Assembly: GCF_037094685.1 (NCBI RefSeq)
Contig: NZ_CP146614.1
Coordinates: 930,001-994,000, forward strand
DNA from: Massilia sp. METH4
GTDB lineage: Bacteria > Pseudomonadota > Gammaproteobacteria > Burkholderiales > Burkholderiaceae_D
Length of the DNA stretch: 64,000 nucleotides
Direction: 5' to 3'
The translations under genes were made by a program, and so were the position numbers. Below, in pieces: positions 42,687 to 50,884 of the stretch. The number at the start of each line of letters is the position of its first letter. Position 1 is the first letter of the stretch. The notes under the pieces were generated by a model. The model did not search any database. It was not told the origin of the DNA and saw only the letters and a list, made by a program, of their open reading frames with translations.

Positions 42687-42776
42687 CGCATTGCGTGCGC
42701 GTGGTTTGATCCAACACAAATGTGGCAAGCTGGGCGGCACAATGATGGGGATACGAACCCATCGAGGAGACCCGTC

Positions 42777-43880
42777 ATGCGCACCCTTGCCCTGCTGGCC
42801 GTTGCCGCGCTGCTTGCCGGCTGCACCACGCCCTACCGCCCGCCCCGGTTCATGGAGGCCGATGCCCGCTTTCCCGGCCTGATCGATTTCGCTGCCCGCG
42901 CCCCGGCAAAGAGAACCGACGTGCTGCTGGTGCACGGCATGTGCACGCACGACGCGACGTGGGCGAAGGAAACCATCGACACGCTGGCCGCGCAATTGTC
43001 GGCGAATGTCACGCCGGGGCCGGTGCAGCGCGCCGCCGCACCCGCCATCGAGATCGTGCCGATCCGGGTCGATACCCCGCATGGTGCGATCCACTTCAAG
43101 TCGCTGATCTGGTCGCCGCTGACCACGCCGATCAAGCAGCAGCTGTGCTACGACCAGACCGACAAGTCGCCGATCTGCTCGGGCGCCCCGCCCTTCACAC
43201 CGGTGCGCGCCCGCCTGAACGCGAAAGTGAAGGACTGGCTGCTGGACGATTGCCTGCCCGATGCGCTGGTCTACGAAGGCGCGGCGCGCGAGCAGATCCA
43301 GCTGCGCATGCGCGACGCGATCCTGGCCGCCACCGAAGGCGGCGACACGGACGCACCGCTGGTGGTGATCTCGGAAAGCCTGGGCAGCAAGATCCTGTAC
43401 GACACCCTGCTGCGCATGCTGGACGAACCGGCGCCGAGCCGCGCGGCCCAGGTCGCGGCGCGCGAGCTCCAGCGCACGGCGTGGCTGATCATGGCCGCCA
43501 ACCAGATCCCGCTCTTGCAAATGGCCGAACAGCCGCTCGCGCCGGCGTCCGCCGCGCCGACGGTCATGCAGGCGCCGCCGCCGGACAGCCTGCAACGGCT
43601 GCTGCAAAAGCGGCGCGCGCCGGTGGCCGACCGCCGCGGTGCCGCGGCCCCGCTGACCCTGGTCGCCTTCAGCGATCCCAGCGACGTGCTAACCCATACC
43701 CTGCCGCCGGAACGCTACCGCGAGGATGGAACGACCGTGTTCAACGTGCTGGTGTCGAACGCGCCCACGTATTTCGGGCTGTTGCAGGACCCGGTGCGGG
43801 GGCACCTGGACTACCTGTCGAATCCGGATGTGGGCAGCTTGATCAGTTGCGGAATGCCGCGCAGTGCGCTGTGCAAGTGA
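42777..43880 (+). CDS. Lipoprotein with alpha/beta-hydrolase fold
   Basis: 367 residues from ATG 42777 (GAGGAGACC upstream). The signal ends in LLAGC, a lipobox, so it is a lipoprotein (Cys about residue 17). The region DVLLVHGMCTHDATW (about residue 43) has the oxyanion His-Gly, and PLVVISESLGSKILYDT carries a Ser in S-x-S-x-G context like a hydrolase nucleophile. No third catalytic residue can be fixed by eye. A proline/alanine-rich linker (about residues 255-300) follows. It lies 90 bp after the DUF2145 gene on the same strand, and may belong to the same unit. Substrate unknown. Confidence 0.65.
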   Translation: MRTLALLAVAALLAGCTTPYRPPRFMEADARFPGLIDFAARAPAKRTDVLLVHGMCTHDATWAKETIDTLAAQLSANVTPGPVQRAAAPAIEIVPIRVDTPHGAIHFKSLIWSPLTTPIKQQLCYDQTDKSPICSGAPPFTPVRARLNAKVKDWLLDDCLPDALVYEGAAREQIQLRMRDAILAATEGGDTDAPLVVISESLGSKILYDTLLRMLDEPAPSRAAQVAARELQRTAWLIMAANQIPLLQMAEQPLAPASAAPTVMQAPPPDSLQRLLQKRRAPVADRRGAAAPLTLVAFSDPSDVLTHTLPPERYREDGTTVFNVLVSNAPTYFGLLQDPVRGHLDYLSNPDVGSLISCGMPRSALCK

Positions 43881-43911
43881 TGCTCCGGCGATCGGCCTGT
43901 TTCAAGTGACT

Positions 43912-44029
43912 GGTGTCGTACACCTTCAGGTCGGTCCGCCGCAGCGGTACGACACCGGTTTTCCCAGCCATAGTCGACAAGATCTGGCGAAAACCGGTGT
44001 CGTACACCGAAAAGCCGGTGTACGACACC
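43912..44029. repeat. REP-like palindrome cluster C
   Basis: Three full cores are present: GGTGTCGTACACC (43912), GGTGTCGTACACC (43996) and GGTGTACGACACC (44017). A shortened core, GGTACGACACC, lies near 43946. From it GACACCGGTTTTCCC (43951-43965) leads through a 25-base loop to GAAAACCGGTGTC, giving one large hairpin. It lies between the lipoprotein hydrolase and the convergent TRAP binding-protein gene. Confidence 0.8.
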
Positions 44030-44097
44030 ATGACGCGAGCGCCGGTGGCTTCTTCTCCATGAGATGACAGGCACCGGCTTTGGCCAGCCCCGGGCCA

Positions 44098-45186
44098 CTA
44101 CTTCCCGCGCCCCGCGGAAATCAGGTAATTCTGGATCGGCGCCTCGGCCACCGAGGCCCACTGGTTCTGGTCTTGCCGGAACCTTTTCCACGGCTCGTAG
44201 ATCTTGCGGAACTTGGCGTTCTTCGACGCTTCCTCTTCCATCACCGCGGTGGCCGTCTTGTAGCAGGCGTCCATGGCGTCGCGCGGGTAGGTGCGCAGCT
44301 TCACGCCGTTCTTCAGCAGGCGGGCCAGGGCAGCGGGGTTCTTCACGTCGTATTCTGCCTGCATGGTCACGTGCGCTTCATACGTGGCCACTTCCACCGC
44401 GGCCTGGTAATCCTTCGGCAGCTTTTCCCATTCCTTCAGGTTCACGTAGAACGAGAAGGAGGCGGACGGTTCCCACCAGCCGGGCGCGTAGTAGAACGGC
44501 GCCACCTTGAAGAAGCCCAGCTTTTCATCGTCGTAGGGGCCCACCCATTCGGCCGCGTCGATCGTGCCCTTTTCCAGCGCCGGGTAGATATCGCCCCCGG
44601 CCAGCTGCTGCGGCACCACGCCGAGGCGTTCCAGCACCCTGCCGGCAAAGCCCGCCACGCGCATCTTGGTGCCCTTCAGGTCGGCCAGCGACTTGATCTC
44701 CTTGCGGAACCAGCCGCCCATCTGCGTGCCCGAGTTCCCGCCCAGGAAGTTGATGATGTTGTAGTCCTTGAAGAAGGCGCGCATCAGCTCGCGGCCGCCG
44801 CCCTGGTCGTACCACGCCGTGTGCTGGCGCGACGTGAGCCCGAACGGCACGGCGCAATCGAACGAGAACGCACTGTCCTTGCCGAAGTAGTAGTACGAGG
44901 CGCTGTGGCCGCACTCCACGGTGTTGCCCTGCACGGCGTCGAGCACCGCCAGGCCTGGCACGATCTCGCCGGCCGCGAACGAGCGGATCGTGAACTTGCC
45001 GTTGGTAAGCTGGGAGATGCGGCGGGTGAAGGTATCCGAAGCACCAAAGATGGTGTCCAGCGACTTGGGGAAGCTGGAGGCGAGGCGCCAGGTGATGGCG
45101 GGCTGGGACTGCGCGATGGCGGGCGCGGCGATGATGCCGGCTCCCGCGCCCGCGGCAGCCTTCGCAATGAAGCGTCGACGTTCCAT
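44098..45186 (-). CDS. TRAP transporter substrate-binding protein (DctP type), orphan 2
   Basis: 362 residues. The N terminus MERRRFIAKAAAGAGAGIIAAPAIAQ carries RRRF followed by an Ala/Gly-rich core, a likely Tat signal. The mature sequence is a close paralogue of the product at 37864-38949 along its whole length (ITWRLASSFPKSLDTIFG, AAEWVGPYDDEKLGFFKVAP, KWKKFRQDQNQWAS-like tail). No permease is adjacent, so it probably serves the DctQM pair at 17569-19804 or another distant permease. It stands alone on the minus strand, bounded by a palindrome cluster and pmbA. Confidence 0.88.
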   Translation of the reverse strand: MERRRFIAKAAAGAGAGIIAAPAIAQSQPAITWRLASSFPKSLDTIFGASDTFTRRISQLTNGKFTIRSFAAGEIVPGLAVLDAVQGNTVECGHSASYYYFGKDSAFSFDCAVPFGLTSRQHTAWYDQGGGRELMRAFFKDYNIINFLGGNSGTQMGGWFRKEIKSLADLKGTKMRVAGFAGRVLERLGVVPQQLAGGDIYPALEKGTIDAAEWVGPYDDEKLGFFKVAPFYYAPGWWEPSASFSFYVNLKEWEKLPKDYQAAVEVATYEAHVTMQAEYDVKNPAALARLLKNGVKLRTYPRDAMDACYKTATAVMEEEASKNAKFRKIYEPWKRFRQDQNQWASVAEAPIQNYLISAGRGK

Positions 45187-45272
45187 ACGGTCTCCTGAGG
45201 ATGTTTTATAACGTTACGGAATACGCTACTGCTCAGGACAGTGTAGGGAAACGCCGATGGCGTGGCAACAAT

Positions 45273-46625
45273 TCAGTTGCCGGCGACGACCATCTTTTCG
45301 ATCAGGATGGAACCCGTCTGTTTCGTGCCACGGATCAGTACGTCGTTGCCGATCCCCACGATCTGGCGGAACATTTCCTTCATATTGCCGGCGATCGTGA
45401 TTTCCTCGACCGGATACTGGATGATGCCGTTCTCGACCCAGAAGCCGGAGGCGCCGCGCGAATAATCGCCCGTCACGTAGTTGGTGCCCTGGCCCATCAG
45501 TTCCGTGACCAGCAGGCCGGTCCCCATCTTCTTCAGCATGCCGGCGAAGTCGTCTTCCGGCCGCGTGAGCGTGGACGTCAGCGACAGGTTATGCGAGCCG
45601 CCGGCATTGCCGGTGGTTTGCATGCCCAGCTTGCGGGCCGTGTACGTGGACAGGAAATAGCCTTGCAGGATGCCGTCCTTGACCACGTCGCGGTATCGCG
45701 TACGCACACCTTCCTCGTCGAACGGCGCCGAGCCGATGCCGCCGATCACGTGCGGGTCTTCGGAGACCTGCACGTGTTCCGGGAACACCTGCTGGCCCAG
45801 CGTATCGAGCAGGAAGGTGGACTTGCGGTACAGCGCACCGCCGGACGTGGCCTGCACGAAGGCGCCCAGCAGGCCCGCGGCCAGCGGCGCCTCGAACAGC
45901 ACGGGCACGGTGCGGGTGGTGATCTGGCGCGCGTGCAGGCGCGCCAGCGCGCGTTCGGCGGCGTAGCGCCCGATCGCTTCCGGCGTGGCCAGCTTCTTCG
46001 GGTCGCGCACCGAGCTGTACCAGTCGTCGCGCTGCATGTGGGCGCCCTTGCCGGCGATCGGCGTGGCCGAGATGGTGTGGCGCGAATACGGATAGCCGCC
46101 GATGAAGCCGCGCGAGTTGGCCGACACGAAGTGCGACTGCTGCACGTGCACGCCGGCGCCTTCGCTGTTCGTCACGCGCGGATCGACGGCGAAGGCCGCC
46201 GCTTCGGCGCGCTGCGCCAGCGTGACCGCTTCCTCGGTGGTGATGGCCCACGGGTAGAACAGTTGCAGGTCGCGCGGGTCGCGCTCCAGCAGTTCCTCTT
46301 CGGCCAGGCCGGCCGCTTCATCGTCCGCCGTGAAGCGGGCGATGTTGTAGGCCGCTTCCACGGTGGCGCGCAGCGAATCGGTGGAAAAGTCCGACGTGGA
46401 GGCATTGCCGCGTTTCTTGCCGACGAACACGGTGACGCCGAGGCCCTTGTCCTTGTTCTGCTCGATCGTTTCGATCTTGCCCTTGCGCACCGACACCGAC
46501 AGCCCGCTACCCTCGCTGATCTCGACGGCGGCATCGGTGCCGCCCTTCTCCCGCGCATAGGCCAATACGTCCCGCGCAAGCTGTTTCAACTGGTCCTGGC
46601 TGTGGGTGAAATGCGATTCGCTCAT
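45273..46625 (-). CDS. pmbA: PmbA/TldE, non-metal-binding partner of the TldD peptidase
   Basis: 450 residues, family length. The sequence shows VSVRKGKIETIEQNKDKGLGVTVFVG, SNSEGAGV-like TNSEGAGVHVQQSHF, and the C-terminal GGSHNLSLTSTLTRPEDDF and MGQGTNYVTGDYSRGASGFWVENG blocks of TldD/PmbA proteins. It lacks the HExxxH zinc motif of TldD, so it is the E subunit. TldDE degrades and matures small peptides (for example microcins and CcdA). tldD is not in the window. It is divergent from darP. Confidence 0.94.
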   Translation of the reverse strand: MSESHFTHSQDQLKQLARDVLAYAREKGGTDAAVEISEGSGLSVSVRKGKIETIEQNKDKGLGVTVFVGKKRGNASTSDFSTDSLRATVEAAYNIARFTADDEAAGLAEEELLERDPRDLQLFYPWAITTEEAVTLAQRAEAAAFAVDPRVTNSEGAGVHVQQSHFVSANSRGFIGGYPYSRHTISATPIAGKGAHMQRDDWYSSVRDPKKLATPEAIGRYAAERALARLHARQITTRTVPVLFEAPLAAGLLGAFVQATSGGALYRKSTFLLDTLGQQVFPEHVQVSEDPHVIGGIGSAPFDEEGVRTRYRDVVKDGILQGYFLSTYTARKLGMQTTGNAGGSHNLSLTSTLTRPEDDFAGMLKKMGTGLLVTELMGQGTNYVTGDYSRGASGFWVENGIIQYPVEEITIAGNMKEMFRQIVGIGNDVLIRGTKQTGSILIEKMVVAGN

Positions 46626-46690
46626 AGGGTGTTTTTGGTCGGCTAAGCATTAAAACAGTTATCATAGCAGCCGTTTACCGTTTTTACAGG

Positions 46691-46712
46691 CGCGCCTGAA
46701 TGGCGCGTTTTT
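46691..46712 (+). terminator. Hairpin plus T-run in the darP leader
   Basis: CGCGCC (46691-46696) and GGCGCG (46702-46707) are perfect 6-base arms around TGAAT, followed at once by TTTTT (46708-46712). This has the form of an intrinsic terminator on the plus strand, yet no plus-strand gene precedes it, and the darP ATG is only six bases further on. It may be an attenuator. The alternative ATG 46700 would fall inside the loop. Confidence 0.4.
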
Positions 46713-46717
46713 CTATC

Positions 46718-47332
46718 ATGCCAAATGCAAACCGCGGGGCCGTCGGCTTCGATTCTTCCGAATTCCAGGAAAAGTACGAGCGCCCTTCCAAAACCGAAAT
46801 GAAACGCCAGTCCGACGCCCTGCAGGCGCTGGGCCTCGAACTGGTGGAACAGCCGCGCGACCGCGTCAAGCGCGTGCCGATGCCGGAAGACGTGCGGGAT
46901 GCCATTCTGGAATGCCAGAACATCAAGAACCACGAAGGCCGCCGCCGGCAGCTGCAATTCGTTGGCAAGAAAATGCGCACGCTGACGGAAGAGGAAGTGG
47001 CCGTCATCCAGCGCACGATCGAAGGCTGGAAAGGCGCCTCGAAGGCCGATACGGCCGCGCTGCACGCGCTGGAACGCCGCCGCGAAAAGCTGCTGGCCGA
47101 CGATCAGGCATTGACCGCGCTGCTGGCCGAGCACCAGGAACTCGATGCGCAGCACCTGCGCACCCTGATCCGCAATGCGCGCAAGGAACAGGCCGAAAAC
47201 AAGCCGCCGAAGGCTTACCGCGAAATCTTCCAGATCCTGAAGGAACTGGATACCAAGGCGCGCGGCGCCGCCAAGCAGGCCGAGGCCGATGCCGACGAAG
47301 AGGAAGACGAGGATGACGATCGAGCCGAGTGA
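46718..47332 (+). CDS. darP: DarP (YjgA), late 50S ribosome assembly factor
   Basis: 204 residues from ATG 46718 (MPNANRGAVGFDSSEF), chosen over ATG 46700 because related proteins begin in the same way. It is a charged helical protein with KRQSDALQALGLELVEQPRDRVKRVPMPEDV, GRRRQLQFVGKKMR and a glutamate/aspartate-rich end (ADEEEDEDDDRAE). These are the features of the DUF615/DarP family that binds 50S precursors. The 3' end overlaps mog by 20 bases. A hairpin lies just before the start. Confidence 0.9.
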   Translation: MPNANRGAVGFDSSEFQEKYERPSKTEMKRQSDALQALGLELVEQPRDRVKRVPMPEDVRDAILECQNIKNHEGRRRQLQFVGKKMRTLTEEEVAVIQRTIEGWKGASKADTAALHALERRREKLLADDQALTALLAEHQELDAQHLRTLIRNARKEQAENKPPKAYREIFQILKELDTKARGAAKQAEADADEEEDEDDDRAE

Positions 47333-47951
47333 ACTGGCGAATTTGCTGGTCGTGGGCCTGGTGTCGGTCTCCGACCGGGCCAGCGGCGGCGTATACCAGG
47401 ACCAGGGGATTCCGGCGCTGGAAGACTGGCTCAAGCGCGCGATCACCACGCCCTTCCGCGTGGAGACGCGCCTGATCCCCGATGACCGTGCCACGATCGA
47501 AGCGACGCTGGTGGAGCTGGTCGATACCGTGAAATGCCATCTGGTGCTGACCACGGGCGGCACCGGCCCGGCCCGCCGCGACGTGACGCCGGAAGCCACG
47601 CTGGCCATCGGCACGAAGGAAATGCCGGGCTTCGGCGAGCAGATGCGGCAGATCAGCCTGCGCTTCGTGCCCACCGCGATCCTGTCGCGGCAGGTGGCGG
47701 TGATCCGCGAGACTACCGACCACGCCGCGTTGGTGATGAACCTGCCCGGCCAGCCGAAATCCATCAAGGAAACGCTGGAAGGCTTGAAGGATGACGCCGG
47801 CAACGTACTGGCTGCCGGCATCTTTGCCGCGGTGCCATACTGCGTGGACCTGATCGGTGGGCCGTATATCGAGACCGATGCCGCCGTGTGCAAGGCGTTC
47901 CGGCCGAAATCGGCCATCCGCAACAAGGCGGCCGACACCCCACTGCAATGA
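47313..47951 (+). CDS. mog: Mog, molybdopterin adenylyltransferase
   Basis: 212 residues from ATG 47313, lying inside the darP 3' end. MogA-type fold: VGLVSVSDRASGGVYQDQGIPAL at the N terminus, then TTGGTGPARRDVTPEAT and SRQVAVIRETTDHAALVMNLPGQPKS. These are the adenylation motifs of molybdenum cofactor synthesis (MPT plus ATP gives adenylyl-molybdopterin). A longer, conserved C-terminal tail (FAAVPYCVDLIGGPYIET) is typical of the Mog type. The overlap suggests the gene is translated from the darP message. Confidence 0.93.
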   Translation: MTIEPSELANLLVVGLVSVSDRASGGVYQDQGIPALEDWLKRAITTPFRVETRLIPDDRATIEATLVELVDTVKCHLVLTTGGTGPARRDVTPEATLAIGTKEMPGFGEQMRQISLRFVPTAILSRQVAVIRETTDHAALVMNLPGQPKSIKETLEGLKDDAGNVLAAGIFAAVPYCVDLIGGPYIETDAAVCKAFRPKSAIRNKAADTPLQ

Positions 47952-47961
47952 CGAGGAATCC

Positions 47962-48633
47962 ATGATCGACGTGTTACCGAACATCGAAGTCGCCACCAAC
48001 GACAATCCGCAGGTGGCGATCATCTGGCTGCATGGCCTGGGGGCGGACGGCAACGACTTCGTGCCGTTCGTGCAGGAACTGAATCTCTCCGGCCTGCCCG
48101 GCATCCGCTTCATCTTCCCGCACGCGAACACCATGCCGGTGACGATCAACGGCGGCTACACGATGCGCGCATGGTACGACATCGTGCATACCGACCTTGG
48201 CCGCCAGGAAGACGAAAAGGGCTTGCGCGCCTCGCAGCTCCAGGTGGAAGCGCTGATCGAGCGGGAGAAATCGCGCGGCATTCCGGCCAGCCGCATCATC
48301 CTGGGCGGCTTCTCGCAAGGCTGCGCGATGACCCTGCAGACGGGCCTGCGCTACAAGGAAAAGCTGGCCGGGCTGCTGTGCCTGTCCGGCTACCTGCCGC
48401 TGGCTGACAAAACGGCCGCCGAGCGCAACGCCGCCAATGCGGACACGCCGATCTTCCTCGCCCACGGCCGCCTGGACCCGGTAGTGCCGCTCGCCCGCGC
48501 CACCGCCTCGCGCGACGCGCTGAAGGCGCTGGGCTACCAGGTCGAGTGGCACGACTACTACATGCAGCACTCCGTCTGCCCGGAAGAAGTGGCCGACATT
48601 TCCGGCTGGCTGCAGAAAGTCCTCAAGAGATAA
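47962..48633 (+). CDS. Alpha/beta-hydrolase carboxylesterase (phospholipase/carboxylesterase family)
   Basis: 223 residues from ATG 47962, ten bases after the mog stop with GAGGAA upstream. It has LHGLGADGNDFVPF (oxyanion) and GGFSQGCA (Ser118 nucleophile), then an Asp in AHGRLDPVVPL and a His in MQHSVCPEE, a full Ser-Asp-His triad of the family around acyl-protein thioesterases. It is small, cytoplasmic, without a signal peptide, and hydrolyses short acyl esters. It is the last gene of the darP-mog-esterase unit and is followed by a palindrome cluster. Confidence 0.92.
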   Translation: MIDVLPNIEVATNDNPQVAIIWLHGLGADGNDFVPFVQELNLSGLPGIRFIFPHANTMPVTINGGYTMRAWYDIVHTDLGRQEDEKGLRASQLQVEALIEREKSRGIPASRIILGGFSQGCAMTLQTGLRYKEKLAGLLCLSGYLPLADKTAAERNAANADTPIFLAHGRLDPVVPLARATASRDALKALGYQVEWHDYYMQHSVCPEEVADISGWLQKVLKR

Positions 48634-48647
48634 CGGCTGAGAGGATA

Positions 48648-48764
48648 GGTGTCTGACATCAATTCCAGCGGAATTGGTGTCAGACACCGGTTTTCCCTGC
48701 CGAAGTCGGCGACTGCGGTGCCGAAAACCGGTGTCGTACACCGGCAAAGCCGGTGTACGACACC
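48648..48764. repeat. REP-like palindrome cluster D
   Basis: GGTGTCTGACATC (48648-48660) and GGTGTCAGACACC (48676-48688) flank AATTCC/GGAATT arms, forming a long hairpin. GACACCGGTTTTCCC (48683-48697) then leads, via a 27-base spacer with CCGAAGTC, to GAAAACCGGTGTC. Cores GGTGTCGTACACC (48730) and GGTGTACGACACC (48752) complete it. It sits in the convergent gap between the esterase and the decarboxylase-like gene. Confidence 0.82.
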
Positions 48765-48793
48765 AGGACGCAGCGCGGCTTCTTCGGCTGCCG

Positions 48794-49348
48794 CTACTCC
48801 GGCAGCGGAACTGCCGTCGACTCCGGCGCCGCCGACTGCGCGGCGTTCATCACCATTGCCAACAGGGTGTAGTAGCCGTTCAATCCCATCAGGTCCGTCA
48901 CGCCGTGCTCGCCGAACAGGCGCAGCGCGGCGCCGTACGTGGCGTCGGTGACGCGCTTGTCCCGTTGCAGCTCCATGCAGAAGTCGTAGACCGCCTGCTC
49001 GTCCGACGCCAGGCCGGCGGGCGGGCGCCGGTGCGCGATCGCGTCGATGACGGTCGGGGCAATGCCCGCTTCGGCGGCGATCGGCGCATGGATTGCCCAT
49101 TCCACCTGCTGGTTCCACTGCCGGGCCGTGACGAGGATGGCCAGTTCCGACAGCCGCGTGCCGATCGCGCTGCGGTAACGCAGGTACTCGCCCACGTGCT
49201 GGACAGAGCTCATCAGTTCAGGGCTGCGCAGCAGCGGAACGAAGGGGCCGTACAGCGCGCCGCGCGGGCCGGCGATCACGTCCTGGGCGGCGGCCCGTTG
49301 TTCCGGCGTCATATGCTCGGGCGGGATGGGGGGAAGGCGGTCTGACAT
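48794..49348 (-). CDS. Carboxymuconolactone-decarboxylase-like protein
   Basis: 184 residues. The AhpD/CMD core fold is helical: LRYRSAIGTRLSELAILVTARQWNQQVEWAIHAPIAAEAG. There is a W-x-x-Q-x-E-W-A-x-H pattern in place of the CxxC that peroxidase-type AhpD proteins use, so it is not a disulphide peroxidase. It could be a lactone decarboxylase, but no partner pathway genes are next to it. The N terminus MSDRLPPIPPEHMTPEQRAA is polar and there is no signal peptide. It is convergent with the esterase and divergent from the aminotransferase. Confidence 0.85.
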   Translation of the reverse strand: MSDRLPPIPPEHMTPEQRAAAQDVIAGPRGALYGPFVPLLRSPELMSSVQHVGEYLRYRSAIGTRLSELAILVTARQWNQQVEWAIHAPIAAEAGIAPTVIDAIAHRRPPAGLASDEQAVYDFCMELQRDKRVTDATYGAALRLFGEHGVTDLMGLNGYYTLLAMVMNAAQSAAPESTAVPLPE

Positions 49349-49410
49349 GACGGCAATATTCGCTCACGGCAGGGGAAAAATCAAAGTCTTGGTGTTGCTC
49401 GCGGGCTACT

Positions 49411-49424
49411 GTCGACCGGTCGAC
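49411..49424. promoter_or_regulatory. Perfect 14-base palindrome upstream of the aminotransferase
   Basis: GTCGACCGGTCGAC is fully self-complementary and lies 17 bases before the aminotransferase ATG, in its leader. It may be an operator, although no promoter hexamers can be aligned to it. Confidence 0.3.
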
Positions 49425-49441
49425 ACCCCAACGAGGACATC

Positions 49442-50779
49442 ATGACCCAAATGATCCACCGGAACCTGCGCCAGACGCCCCCCACCGCCGTGTGCGCCTT
49501 CGGCATGTACATGCGCGACAGCAATGGCAATACCTATATCGACGCGAGCGGGGGCGCCGCCGTGTCCTCGCTGGGCCACAGCCATCCGGACGTGCTGGCG
49601 GCGATGAGCGCGCAGATGAAGACGACGGCCTATGCCCACTCCGGCTTCTTCACCACCGACGCGGCCGAGGAACTGGCGCAGCGCCTGGCCACGGACGCGC
49701 CGGGCGACCTGAACAACGTGTACCTGGTATCCGGCGGTTCCGAGGCGATCGAGGCGGCGCTGAAGATGGCGCGGCAATTCTTCGTGGAGAACGGCGAGCG
49801 CCAGCGGCGCATCTTCATCGCCCGCAAGCAGAGCTATCACGGCAATACGCTCGGTGCACTGGCGCTGGGCGGCAACGAAGCGCGCCGCAAGCAGTTCGAG
49901 CCGCTGCTGATGGACGTGCCGCGCGTCTCGCCCTGCTACGAATACCGCCACCGCCCGCCCGGCCAGGATATCAACGAGTACACGGCCGGCCTGATCGCCG
50001 AGCTGGAGCAGAAGATCCTGGAAGTGGGCCCGGAAAACATCATCGGCTTCTGTGCCGAGACGGTGGTGGGCGCCACCCTGGGCGCCGTGCCGCCCACGCC
50101 CGGCTACTTCAAGGGGGTGCGGGCGCTGTGCGACAAGTACGGCATCCTGTTCATCGCCGACGAAGTCATGTGCGGCATGGGCCGCACCGGCACGCTGTTC
50201 GCCATCGAGCAGGATGGCGTGGTGCCCGACCTGGTGGCGCTGGGCAAGGGCCTGGCGGCCGGCTACCAGCCGATCGGCGCCCTGCTGGCGCGCGACCACG
50301 TGGTGGAGCGCCTGCGCAACGGCAGCGGCATCTTCCAGCACGGGCACACGTACAACGCGCACCCGGTCGCGGCGGCCGCCGCGCTGGCCGTGCAAAAAGT
50401 GATCAAGCGCGACTGCCTGCTGGGCGCGGCCACCGTGCGCGGCACCACGCTGCGGCGCATGCTGCGCGACGCCTTCGGCGGCCATCCGCACGTGGGCGAC
50501 ATCCGCGGCCGCGGCCTGCTGGTGGGGCTGGAACTGGTGCAGGACCGCGCGACCAAGCGCCCGTTCGACCCGGACCTGAAGCTGCACGCGGCGGTGAAGG
50601 AAAAGGCCCTGGCGTGTGGCCTGATGGTGTATCCGATGGGCGGCACCGCCGACGGCAAGCGCGGCGACCACATTTTGCTGGCGCCGCCGTTCATCGCCAC
50701 CGAGGCGGACCTGGGGCAGATCGTCACGCGGTTGTCGGATGCGGTGGAGAAGGCGTTGGTGGCGATCCGGCCGGCTTGA
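49442..50779 (+). CDS. Class III pyridoxal-phosphate aminotransferase
   Basis: 445 residues. Fold-type I blocks are visible: YIDASGGAAVSSLGHSHPDVLAA, YLVSGGSEAIEAALKMARQ, the cofactor-binding FIADEVMCGMGRTG with Asp, and the Schiff-base lysine in LVALGKGLAAGYQP (Lys269). The C-terminal domain has HPVAAAAALAVQKVI and GDIRGRGLLVGLELVQD. It belongs to the omega-amino-acid:pyruvate/4-aminobutyrate group. The substrate (4-aminobutyrate, beta-alanine, diamine or other) cannot be told by eye. It is monocistronic with a palindrome in its leader. Confidence 0.9.
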   Translation: MTQMIHRNLRQTPPTAVCAFGMYMRDSNGNTYIDASGGAAVSSLGHSHPDVLAAMSAQMKTTAYAHSGFFTTDAAEELAQRLATDAPGDLNNVYLVSGGSEAIEAALKMARQFFVENGERQRRIFIARKQSYHGNTLGALALGGNEARRKQFEPLLMDVPRVSPCYEYRHRPPGQDINEYTAGLIAELEQKILEVGPENIIGFCAETVVGATLGAVPPTPGYFKGVRALCDKYGILFIADEVMCGMGRTGTLFAIEQDGVVPDLVALGKGLAAGYQPIGALLARDHVVERLRNGSGIFQHGHTYNAHPVAAAAALAVQKVIKRDCLLGAATVRGTTLRRMLRDAFGGHPHVGDIRGRGLLVGLELVQDRATKRPFDPDLKLHAAVKEKALACGLMVYPMGGTADGKRGDHILLAPPFIATEADLGQIVTRLSDAVEKALVAIRPA

Positions 50780-50797
50780 TGCTTGCGGCATTGCCCG

Positions 50798-50874
50798 GAA
50801 AATGGGGACAGACCCCATTTCCCGTGCAATGTTTCCGCAAAAACGGGGTACGTCCCCATTTTTACGGAAACATT
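50798..50874. repeat. Palindrome cluster F (GGGG-type cores in nested hairpins)
   Basis: GGGGACAGACCCC (50804-50816) is flanked by GGAAAAT and ATTTCC arms. GGGGTACGTCCCC (50845-50857) is enclosed by AATGTTTCCG (50828) and CGGAAACATT (50865), forming a long hairpin. It sits in the convergent gap after the aminotransferase, and just before the end of the FAH-family gene, so it may end transcription of both. Confidence 0.78.
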
Positions 50875-50884
50875 TGCTGGCGTA

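Noticed and set aside
43811..44191. Minus-strand frame across the palindrome cluster between the lipoprotein hydrolase and the TRAP binding-protein gene
   Set aside because: It spans repeats and the 3' end of the convergent binding-protein gene; composition is not protein-like.
46700..46717. Earlier darP start at ATG 46700
   Set aside because: It lies inside the terminator-like hairpin with no ribosome site, and related proteins begin MPN-x-NRG.
48674..49345. Plus-strand frame opposite the decarboxylase-like gene
   Set aside because: It crosses palindrome cluster D and is antisense to a gene with family motifs.
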